Shown here: piece by piece, positions 1 through 10,429 of the stretch
How positions within the stretch are numbered: the first letter of the stretch is position 1
Layout of the letters: every line of letters starts with the position of its first letter
NCBI GenBank assembly: GCA_013396995.1
Contig: VWZP01004535.1
Location: forward strand, 62,944-126,943
Source: Dicaeum eximium
Lineage: Eukaryota > Chordata > Aves > Passeriformes > Dicaeidae
Reading direction: 5' to 3'
DNA: 64,000 nucleotides
The notes under the pieces: model-generated
What the model saw: the letters and a program-made list of their open reading frames with translations, nothing else
The model's database searches: none
What the model was told of the DNA's origin: nothing
Translations under genes and position numbers: made by a program

Positions 1-3000
1 CTATCCTTGGTTTCAGTTGAAATTTCATATCTTGCTATGTGTGTTTGTTATCTTACCAAAATTTCTGATTTACTGAGAGGTATGTGACAATTCTGGTTAG
101 AATTTGCCATACAGAGAACAAATTATTAATCTCCCAGGGGTTAAAGTCTCAACACTCACATAACATCTCCTTGCCCAGGATGCACTGCACATCCCAGGTT
201 GCTGTAATCATACCATTTCTCTCCTCCTTTCTTTGCCACTCTTTACATTGGCTTTGGATAGACACACAGAAATCAGCAAGTTTAGGAAGTAAACTGATGT
301 AATTAACTGTAATGTGTTTAATTGACAAAAGACCTAAAAGACACCCAGTTGTTGTTGGTGATGTTTCACTCAGATACAAGAGCAATATGCCTTTATTTAG
401 GTTTGCTATTGCATTCTGAATAATAGCCACCCCTTTAAATTCTAAATATCCTTGAAAATTCTTTCTCCTTTTATGTAGCTGTAGGCAAAAGAAAATTTCC
501 AACAACCTGGGAAATGAGCTCTTTTTAAAGTTCTGTAACATGACTAAGCATTCCCTTGACATTTAGTCATGTGTATTTCTTTTTTGCTGCCTTTTAATAT
601 CTAAAGTACTGCCTTAGAAGCATAAATCTTATATGTTAGACATGTTTCAAGACCTTACATTACTGTCAAAGGTACATTTTAATTCTAATTATAGTATTAT
701 CTGAGATACTGATTTGTAAAATCAGTAGAAATACATTTACTTTCTATTCCTTGAGATACTACAGTAAATTTCTTCCAAAGCTAATATAGAACTGGAGCTT
801 TTTGAAACTGTGGTAGAATCAGCAGTGATTGCTGTACAGAGCTGAAAATGGTAGCAATGGCATATGCTGTTTTTAATTTCCACGTGAATCTGTCATACTA
901 AAACCCAAAGTAAACAAATTGAGCAACCAATGCACACAGAAATGCTCCTGTTGGTTTTACTTGCAAAATGTCCCCCTGCCCAAGGTTCTTCATGTCAGTG
1001 TTTTCCTTCAGTAGACCTTATCTGGCCTCCTGATGCCTCGTCAATCAATGACTTATTGCAAACACAATTTTCAGTTTGCTTCTAATTGTGTGACGTCTGT
1101 TGGGTTTTATGATGTCACTGGGGGCATAAATATTTATTTACTACAATCTTTATTTTTGCTTAAGCGTAAATGGCTTAGCTGCTTGCCCACGATTATTCCA
1201 AAACTCTGTATAACTGTGTTCAGTTTTTCTCCAAAATAAACCACCAGGGAAAAAAAAAAAAGATTAATGGCATCAATGCCTATAATTTATTCCTTGGGTA
1301 GTAATAAGTACATGGAGTACTTTCCAGCCACGTGTGTTCATTGTTTCAGCTGATGTGATTTATGTAGTGAAATATGAGTCTGGCTCATGTAATTGAATGC
1401 TGTGTCTTGGGCTCCAGGATAGTAAATGAGATTAAGCTGTGTTATGTCTCTGAAGGCAGAATATCCAGTGGGTATCATGGGTGGGTTGTAACATTTCACT
1501 TCAGAAAAGAAGTTGCTTCAAAAGTAAACACTTTCTGACTAAACAAGAAGTAGGCTAATGTATGTTGGCAGGGTTTGTTATCATCAATCTAATAAAATCA
1601 TGATTCATGTAATTGAGAGCTTATATTTGCATTGGTGTCTGTTTTCCAAAGGACTGTTTTGAACATGCTCTCACGTCTGTTTTAAGGAATTAGAGTTAAA
1701 TAAAACTCTTCCTTTGGAAGTAAAAATGGTTGTATTTTTACACATATGTAGGATTTTATATTCTGTTTCGATTTCCAGTTTGAAAACATTTTTAAACATA
1801 AAGTATTGTCTTTGGGGAAGATCTATAGCAGGTAGGGTAGAAACAATTTCTGTATTATATGAAATAGTAAGTAGAATTTATGGGGTTGTTCAGGCCTTGG
1901 TTTGGCAAAGGGCTCTGTAGTTGCATCATCCTGTACTCATTATCTTTTCTGGCTCCTGACCTTGCTCTAAGAAATACCACACATTTAGTTATCCTTTCAC
2001 TCTTAACTGGTAATTTGATTTTCTTATTAGATTATTAAAAGGAAAAAGGCTTGAAGTTTCATACTAAAAATGAATATTCTGCACTCTTATTGCAGCCCCA
2101 GCATATGATCCTTCAGATGATCGATACAGACACTCCAGTGTCTGCTCAGTGTTCAGTGCCAGCCCTTCAGCACAAAGGGCTGCTATTTTATTCATACCCA
2201 TAGCATTGCACACTTAGGAGATTTTTTTTACTGCTTCTCCCATTTTTAATATATTCTAAACTCTCCTTTTGAGAAGTGCTCAGCCTTTTGTCAGAAGAAA
2301 TGCTTTGACTCTGCCTGATACTGCACAGAGCAGGCAGTGGCAGTGAGTTTGTTGTTTTTGACAGCACCACTAAAAGCATGAAATGTTTCTGAAAGATTGG
2401 CAGAGCCTTGGAGTAAGGGCTCAGGAAATGACTGGATTGGGTGTGGAAGAGAGACACTGTCCACATTTAACACACGGGCTACTGAAACACTTGAACCAGA
2501 GGACAGGAAATGGTATCATGGGATGGCCCAAAGTGCTGCACAGAACCCCATTGTTTGTACAGAGTGGGATTGTTGTGCAGCTTGAACTGCTCAGAGCTCA
2601 CAGCCCTGCCATGGAGAGGTGACACTGACAGCCCCAGTGAGTAATAAAATGCTATTTATTTATTGCATTAAAGCCCAGACTTTACTTCTGTTATAACAGT
2701 AAGTTCTTTAAATGCTCTGGCATTTTTGCTGGAAATGGGAGGTGCCGTAACAAAGTTTCAGATATAATTTGGTGAAAATGATGCCATTTTCTGATACTTT
2801 TCCTCCCTAGAGTGTTTGCAAATCCATTTAATTTTTACCCTGTCCATTGTGTAGGATATCTCTCAGTCTCTGCAGGCTGGCTGTAACTCATGCTGCACTC
2901 ATTTATAATGGATAGGAATTGATGCTTAACTCTGTTAACAAAATCATGATTCTACGAAAACCCTCTCTGTTTGAGGAACCTTAAGGGTAGCACAGAACTA

Positions 3001-4918
3001 AATTTCTCCTTTTGGCTTGTTGGTTTTTCCATGTGACCCAGCTGTGGAGAGTTTTCTCCTACCAGTCAAGAGTATATTTAGCTCTAGTGTGTATTCTCAG
3101 CTCCAGTCCAGCTTTTTAACCACTCCACCTAAATTTTATCACTAACCTAGAAGCATCTGAATAAATTCTGCTGTTTTCTGGTGAGGAATGTAGATCCTTT
3201 AATCACAAAATTAGTTTTTGCTGGGGTTTTTAATACAGAAGGAAGAATGCTGACATTAAAAATTTTACTTTCTGCTATGTTCCTTCTTTCCCCCATAAGT
3301 TCTGAGTTAAAAGTCATATTCCCATACCTCCTATGCAAATGCTTCAGGAAAGTACTAAATTAGAATGACTCCTCCTTGCTCTGTTAACCTTGGAAAACTC
3401 AAGGGACGTATCAGATCGTCCATGTATGGTCAGGCTTTTGGCACAGTGAGAGATCCACACAGTGAGTAAACCCAGAGGAGGCTTCCTTGCAGCATCCTGG
3501 TGAATTCCCAGCGAGGGTCTCAGTGTGCCCTGGCTGAGTATCTTGGTAGTACCAGGCACCTCCGTGAAGTTTTTTGCCCTTGCTGAGACATGTTGCTGTT
3601 CTTCCTTCTTGCTGTGCTTTTAAAGGCATTTAAAATGTTGCTAAAGAAGGTAGAATGTGACACTGACAACTTTCTTATTTTAATTGCTTTTAGATTAATA
3701 TGTATTTAATGCAATAAAATTGGATTGGGCATAGGGGCCTATTCAAATTAGAATAATAATGCAGAACTCATGCCAGCGTGGCGCTATGGGCGATTAGGAG
3801 AGAATTTCCCACACAGTGAACTTTGTCTCACAGACTTTTCCCTGATTGTGGCTATAAAAGCTGCTTTCAGACCTGCAGTGTTAGTGCAAACAGAATCTTA
3901 CTATGAATTGTGTTTATTTATACACACATACAGGTTCTGTAGGGTGAACTATGGCGTTCCCTGTTGCAAAATTCTCCTTAACAACTTTTTTTCTGTTTGC
4001 AGCTGAATAAGGTTTGTGTATTTTGGGAATTGTTGCTATAAATATGATTCTGTGATTGGAATGTGGCTTTAAATTTTTTTCTGAGAAATATATTTTGGTT
4101 AACATGATTGGTGTTCTGTCAGGATGGGAAAATAGAATACTGGGCACTTCACTGATTTACAGCCCTGGTGCTGTTTCCTGATCAGTTCTGAGTGTAAGCT
4201 GAGGCCTCTACCTTGAGCTTATTCAGCTCTTGGAGATTTCAGTGCTGAATCCTGGAGCTGTAGGCTTTGGCTTGTCCAATTCCACTTAAAACAAGTACCA
4301 GGAGTAAGACAGAGAAAGAGTTTGTTAAATAAACCTATGGGCATAAATGATGTGTATATCTGGAATGAATTTGAAGGGAAAGGATTTATTCCCCTCACTG
4401 TTGCTAAATATAATAATCAGACAGTAAATATTGATACTGAAATTAGTCCTACAGATCTTGGAGGTATATTAAGAATAAATTTTAGAAACAGAGACTTTAA
4501 GAGCTGATCCTTTGTCCTCACAGGCAACAATTCAGTGTAGTCCATGCTCTCTCTGTGGGGGTGGGGACCAAGTGGGGTTGTGCAAAACCCTCACTTTCCT
4601 GCAGGCTCAGCCTGGAGGAGCTTCAAAGGGCAAGCTAAACACAACGGATGTTATTAGAAATAGTTCTTTGGCAATTTGCTCTTCTCAGCGTTTAAGCTGC
4701 CACAGCGTGCCCTTGAAGTGATATTCCCTTTCCATATTGATCCTCTGGTCAGAGTGGTTTGTGTTTGTTTCAGTGTTCAATACTCAGCCCCTTCCCTTGT
4801 GGCAAGTTTGTTATCGGAAGTTTTATGAAATAAATATTTCATAACTGGTACATGAGCACCCAAATTTTGTGTTGTCCTTCTGCTCAGTCTTACAGTCCAT
4901 TTGTTTTTCCTCTTTCAG
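1..4918 (+). other. MEF2A: MEF2A intron (3' part), upstream of the first exon in the window
   Basis: This stretch precedes the first recognisable MEF2A exon and ends in a good acceptor (pyrimidine-rich run then tctttcag). It is AT-rich and all its open frames are short. None shows a recognisable domain. The MADS box and MEF2 domain, encoded by the 5' exons of the gene, are not in it, so they must lie to the left of the window. An AATAAA plus A12 signature at 1235-1261 is listed separately. Otherwise I see no gene, RNA or clear transposon. Confidence 0.8.
1235..1261 (+). other. AATAAA hexamer followed by an A12 run inside the MEF2A intron
   Basis: AATAAA lies at 1235-1240 and an uninterrupted run of 12 A at 1250-1261. 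This looks like a polyadenylation signal with a genomic A tail, as at the 3' end of a retroposed transcript or at a cryptic intronic poly(A) site prone to internal priming. No parental gene was recognised upstream. Confidence 0.35.
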
Positions 4919-5109
4919 GAAATGGCTTTGTGAATTCCCGAGCTTCACCAAGTCTCCTTGGTACCAGTGGTGGTGGGAATGGCCTAGGCAAAGTCATGCC
5001 TACAAAGTCCCCACCTCCACCAGGAGGAGGAAACCTTGGCATGAACAACCGCAAACCCGACCTCCGTGTCGTCATCCCACCCTCCAGCAAGGGCATGATG
5101 CCTCCACTG
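4919..5109 (+). CDS. MEF2A: MEF2A coding exon: transactivation region with the p38 docking motif
   Basis: This 191-nt exon of myocyte enhancer factor 2A, a MADS-box transcription factor of muscle, neurons and other cells, is bounded by acceptor tctttcag and donor GTGAGT. It begins in phase (GA completes a split glycine codon) and ends on the complete codon CTG. The product contains [27 protein letters not shown] and [14 protein letters not shown]. The last is the D-type docking segment bound by p38 MAP kinase in MEF2A/C, and SRASP contains a conserved phosphorylated serine of the family. The window is downstream of the DNA-binding exons, so this is the start of the C-terminal regulatory half. 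The protein similarity is close to what I know of vertebrate MEF2A and does not fit MEF2C or MEF2D as well. Confidence 0.97.
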
Positions 5110-6674
5110 GTGAGTTAAAGCATTTGTTCTGGGTCTGGCTTTGTGGAAATGGACTGTTCTGCCCACATGCACAGGGAGAAGCTGTCTCACCTGCTTACCA
5201 TAGGGTACAGGGATAGAGGGGTGTTTGTATTCTGAAATGCCACTGGTGAAAATCAAACAGATTGTGACCTGGGGAGAAGTTCAGCTTGTAAGGAATTCTT
5301 ACAGCTGTAAAACAGCAGTCTGACCTAAACATGGTAAGAGCACAGTCGTAGAGACAGGGCCAGGGACATTGGTGTTTTGATCTGGCATCCCTCTGACTGG
5401 TACTGAGAACTCTGGTGGTTTGGAGGATGTGGGTTTTAAAAAGGGTTATCCATTATTCCGTGGAGGATTGGCTGATCTTATTGGTGATGTGAGCTCTATT
5501 AATGTGCCCTAAAGCACATTTTGTACCTGTTTTTCCTGGGTCGTAATGGCTGTGGGATGTGAAGTGCAGCTTCTGTGGTTTGGAAGGGCTGAGAGCAGCA
5601 GTGCTCTGATGTGGCACCCTGGAACGTGACCTTGGCTGTCCTGTGGGGCCATCAAAGAGCACTGAGGTGCTTTGCAGTGCTGCTCTGCACTTTGGCATCT
5701 GGGCACCAGTGTTTGTGCAGCCAGGCTGGGAATAGCACACGAGTTTCGTGTCAGCCATGAGGCAACCACGGCCTCGAGCCCAGAACAGGTCTTGCAGGAA
5801 GTGTTACTCTGTTTTTCCTTTAATTTACTTGGCCAAATCCTTTGGTCTTAGTCTTTTACTGCCATGTAGAAATTCTCAATGTCTCTGTGGATGTTTTCTG
5901 TATGTGGAAGAATGGGCCATAACCAGGAGGAGCAGGATATAAACAACACAAGTGCTCTCTGTATAATTCCTATTTGTTTTTAAGCTACCACAAGTGCTTA
6001 CATTTGTTACTGGTACTCATGATGAATAATACCAAATTAATCCAAGTAACAAAAGCTATAATTAGCCTCAGAGTAATGATTCTTGGAAAAAAAAAGATTT
6101 TTCTAGGAATACTGAAGTGTAGGAGAGATAGGAAGTACACTGGCTGATCATTACAGTGACAATTACACTTTTAATTAGAAATAGAAGCAATAATGCAGTT
6201 CTGATGTTAGTGGTGCACAGCACCTATTTAATGTTGTGTTGTGAAGAACAACATCACATTCAGCTTTGGGTTTGCCTGTGTTTTTGGGGGAATTAGAAGA
6301 TTTCAGAGTAGATGCTGGCATGGAATGATGGTTGTATGTGAAAAGTATTTTGTGCTGAGCTGGTTTATTGGATCAGTGCAGGCAGAGGCTGCCGTGCTGC
6401 ACATCCACGTGTGCAGCCGTGTCCTTGGGGTCACCAAGCTCTTGCTGCACCAATTTCCCCAAAGCCATTGTTCTCTCAGTACAGCAGGTTTTATGTGACA
6501 CGAATTTCTTGAAGTGTTACATTTCTAGCAGTATTATCTACAGAATCTGGTGGCAGATCCACATTATTAATTAAAATGAATCAAAATCCTGAAGCACAAA
6601 TGTGACTTTTTCTTTCATTTGAAAGCAATGCTATTTTTAGTAACTGTGTTATCCCTCTTGTTTGCTGAGTACAG
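5110..6674 (+). other. MEF2A: MEF2A intron between the docking-motif exon and the beta microexon
   Basis: The intron starts GTGAGT and ends gagtacag. Its short open frames on both strands show no homology that I recognise, and no repeat family was identified. Confidence 0.85.
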
Positions 6675-6698
6675 TCGGAGGAGGATGAATTGGAGTTG
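6675..6698 (+). CDS. MEF2A: MEF2A alternative beta microexon (SEEDELEL)
   Basis: This 24-nt exon, flanked by acceptor gagtacag and donor GTGAGT, encodes exactly SEEDELEL. Vertebrate MEF2 genes carry an alternatively spliced acidic beta exon (SEEEELEL in mammalian MEF2A), inserted just before the NTQRIS segment. It is preferred in striated muscle and brain and raises transactivation. Here it lies at the expected place between the exons ending MMPPL and beginning NTQRIS. It is phase 0 on both sides, so inclusion adds eight residues and skipping keeps the frame. The only difference from the mammalian motif I recall is a conservative E-to-D change at position 4. It is too short to appear as an ordinary ORF. 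Confidence 0.93.
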
Positions 6699-9600
6699 GT
6701 GAGTTTGGGCTGCTGTTTGCTGAGAGACAGCAAGATGCTGGAAATGTCTTTCACTACAGCTTTTTAACTGTAGTTTCATTACATATTTTAAATAATTCCA
6801 GTGTTCCCTTGGTAGCAGACAAAAATACATTTGTTTTATCAAACTCAAAACCCGACCAATTCAAGTTGAAAACACATTCAAAGTCAGCGCTTGCCATTTG
6901 TAAACTTCTAATTTTTTTTCCTGAAAATGTTTCTGTTTTTCTTGGAGGGAACATTGGAAAAGAGCCTTACAAAGTAACTGTCCATGTGTGTAGGATTTGT
7001 ACTGCCTTCTATATGAAATACAAATAATCACTTCCCATCCCCTAAATTATTGGATATTTTTAGGAAGTGGCTTCACTTGTGAAGTTCTTCAGATTGTAAC
7101 ACCAGCCCTGTGTTACTTCTCTTCCTTTCAAGGAGATGACATCATTGCTGGTGAGGTCACCTTTTTGGAGGATAGAATTATTTCATCCTGCGTGAGATTA
7201 TCAAACCACAGGGGTGTTCCTTGTTTACCAGAAGGAACAGAGAATTGCAAATGAATAATTCTACCTTTTTTTCCAGTGGAAAGATATTTTACTTTTAAGA
7301 GGAAACTCTTGGGATTTGTGTGTTTTCTATTTTTTTTTTTCCCTAAAGGTTTTAACATTTGGCATTCTGTCTGGAAAATTAACGTAAGGCTAAAATAATT
7401 CGTAACTTATTTTTAGAGCAAATTTCAAATTGTTTGGCTGCTGTGGCACAAACTGGGCAGAAGATGCTGTGTCAGAATCACAGAGAAATAAATCAACCTA
7501 TTGCAGACCTTGACTTGTTGTTGAACATGGACCTGTTGCTAATATGAGGCTCTAATTGCATGAAAGCATGGAAATTTAGTGATTTAGATAAATTTCTTGA
7601 TGAATGCATGCTGCTGGTTGATTTTTACCTTAAACACGAGAAATAGATTCAAAAAGTAAGAAAAAATGGTTTTTGAAATTCAGATTGAAGTTTTTAAGCA
7701 TTATTGGGATGTCTTGCTCATCGAGCAGTTAAAGAGCTCTCCCACTTCCCTCTCACCTTCAGAGAGGAGTGTCTGGTTTTCAGTGAAGAAGGAAAAGGGT
7801 AAAAACACCTGATGAGACCCCAGTGGAGTGGGGATGAGAGGCCTTGGCCGGGGGTTTCCCTGCCCGCTGCAGCTCCGGCTGCAGCTCTGCAGCAGATCCC
7901 GCGGGCAGCGTGGGCCATCTAGTGATGGAACAGGGACCAGCCCTGCAGGAGCACTCATCCAGTGATGGAACAGGGACCAGCCCTGCAGGAGCACTCATCC
8001 AGTGATGGAACAGGGACCAGCCCTGCAGGAGCACTCATCCAGTGATGGAACAGGGACCAGCCCTGCAGGAGCACTCACACAAAGGTGCACAGTCTGCCCC
8101 AAACGTGGCAAGAAACACAAGCTGCACCTGCAGGGTTCTGCCTGGTGCTGGTTCCTGTGTTGGGAAGCAGCTCCTGATCCCAGCTGGGAGCACTGGCTCT
8201 GTGTGCTTGGAGCTGAGCACTGACTGGGAAAAGCAGCTCCCAACAGCAGTGGAGCATGAAATAAAGATACTGAATTCTTCCTGCTACATTTGCACCAGTT
8301 AAAAGGATTAAAAAAAAGGGCTCCTGAAGTTTGTCATGAATCTCCAAGGACAACAAATACTGGGCTCATCTAAATATTGTTTAGTGTCTTTGTATGGCTG
8401 AGCGTTCCAAGAATTATATTCAGAAAAGTTTACCTCAGAAAACCACCTTTATTAGCCACTCAAAAAAGAAAAAGTCCCATAAGGAAATCCTTTGGTCTGG
8501 ATTGTTTCCCAGTATATTCCTCTTTACTTTTCCATTATGCAGTAATCCCAACTTTATAGGCAGCCATCCAAGAAAGCTTTGGAGAAAGGTCAATTCCTGA
8601 CAGACACAAAAATCTGCTCTAGTAACATCTCTTTATGCCAGATAAACTTGGTCTAGGGGAGATTTTGAGAAGTACGTAAGTGATTTAAAGGGATCAATTA
8701 CAGAAAATCAGAGGGACTTTCTCTGGGAGTTCTGAAGCACAGTGGGCACATCTGCCAGTGTGTGTGTTTGGAACAAATGCCAAAGAGCCCCCAAATCCTT
8801 GGGAGGCTCAAAGGTGGGAATTCAAGAGCAGCCAGACACAAGAGAGATCAGAAGCTGGCAGCCAGTGACAGCTGTGGCTAATTTTAATATGGGAACTGTG
8901 ATATATATTTCTTTCTTTAAATGGGAAAGATACAAGATTGATAACCCTCAATTCATCTTCATAAATTTAAGCTTAAAATCGAATGCAGCCCCATTTCTGT
9001 ACCTGCTCATTCTGGTATTTTTAAGGGAATGATGCATTTTTAATGCTGCTCGTTCTCTCAAGATTAGAGTGGAGAAAAAATTTAAGTGCTGCAGATCCTG
9101 AAATACCTGTGTCTGAAATAAAGGAAAGGAGTAGTAACTTCAGTCTTGTAAAGGTATGAAATGGATCCCTACCAAAGAGATGAAAAACTGCTCCTTTTTG
9201 TAGCAAATATTTTTCCAGAGATAGAAGGGAGTTTGCTCTAAGAAAACATTTCCAGCAGATTGAAACCCCGCTCCGTGTAGAAACTGCTGCTATTTCTAAG
9301 AATTCTGCAGATAAAAGTAAATACCTGTTCTTGAAAAATAAAACCCTAGCATTTTCTGTTCTTGACAGTATTTGTTATGGCCAAATGGTGTTGAACCTCC
9401 TATTTTTCAGGAAGATTTGCAGTTGCCACCATGGAGAGCAGAACGTTTTATGGCAGCAGCTTTGCTGTCTGGTGCTGCTCACCTCAGTGTTTAATTAATT
9501 TTCTAATCAGCAAATTTGGTTAGAGCTTATTTGAGTGATATGTTTGCTGCAGATGTTCATTCCAGAATATAGGAAAGACTGTTACTAAAAAGCCAAATTG

Positions 9601-10302
9601 TGCCCACAGTTAAATTATCTGAGACAATCTAGTTTAGCTGTTTTCCTTGTCAGAAAAGCACTGTTGCTCTTTGTGAACCCCAGTGTCATTTGCTTGGAAA
9701 CATATCTGCATTATAACAAGTACTCTCTCAGTTTCTCAGGAACCATGGGAACAGCAAGATTATTTTATCACTGAAATCTTATCAACACAAATTTAGAAGA
9801 TCTCTGTGTTCCTTTCAGGACAGGTGTAGTCAGCACAGTGTCAAAACTGGCAGCTGAAATTTGGAAAATTGGATAAACAACTGTGAAGTGGGAGAATCTC
9901 TTCTGGTGGAACTGCACCTCACCATCTGCACTAAAACCTCTTTAAAAATAAGACTCAAAACTCTTAAATCACTTAAGAACTTCTGAGAATTGTTGTGTGT
10001 ATCCCTAAGAAATTGCATTTATTTTTGTGTGTCCTACAACACTAACACTGTTGAAACTTGCATGCTTGGGAAGTGGCCCAGTGAGCCTTCAATTAATTTT
10101 TCATTTCAGTTTGCCAAGATCATTTTGGTTGTTTTAAAATATTTTAGCTGTTTTAGAAAACCAATCCTGACAAAAAGGATGTGTTCCTAACTCAGAGATA
10201 CAGCAGAGCAGCACGCTGGAATGCAATGCTCTGTCACGCTGGCACTGCCTCTCCTGTTGTTCTCCCTGGTCTCACGAGGTTTGTTGTTTCCATCCCTTGC
10301 AG
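6699..10302 (+). other. MEF2A: MEF2A intron between the beta microexon and the NTQRIS exon
   Basis: The intron starts GTGAGTTT and ends in a pyrimidine-rich tract with cccttgcag. Apart from the 40-bp minisatellite at 7921-8080 and a GC-rich patch just before it (about 7840-7915), it holds only short, unrecognised open frames. Confidence 0.85.
7921..8080. repeat. Minisatellite, four head-to-tail copies of a 40-bp unit
   Basis: Units occupy 7921-7960, 7961-8000, 8001-8040 and 8041-8080. The first three are identical and the fourth differs only in its last few bases. The unit contains gggaccagccctgcaggagc, with a PstI-like CTGCAG core. Near-identity of the copies points to recent expansion or homogenisation. 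The several overlapping open frames here result from repetition and are not genes. Confidence 0.97.
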
Positions 10303-10429
10303 AACACCCAAAGGATAAGCAGTTCTCAGTCCACGCAGCCCCTGGCCACCCCCGTGGTGTCGGTGACGACTCCGAGCCTGCCCCCGCAGGGACTCGTGTA
10401 CTCGGCCATGCCCACTGCCTACAACACGG
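10303..10429 (+). CDS. MEF2A: MEF2A coding exon (NTQRISSSQ segment) with p38 target threonines
   Basis: This 127-nt exon runs from acceptor cttgcag to donor GTAAGC. It starts on a complete codon (AAC) and ends one base into the next. It encodes NTQRISSSQSTQPLATP, then VVSVTTPSLPPQG and LVYSAMPTAYNT. The TTP and neighbouring TPS sites in this segment correspond to the threonines phosphorylated by p38 in mammalian MEF2A. The LVYSAMPTAYNT ending is characteristic of MEF2A and differs from MEF2C. It joins in phase either to the exon ending at 5109 (beta skipped) or to the microexon at 6675-6698 (beta included). Confidence 0.97.
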
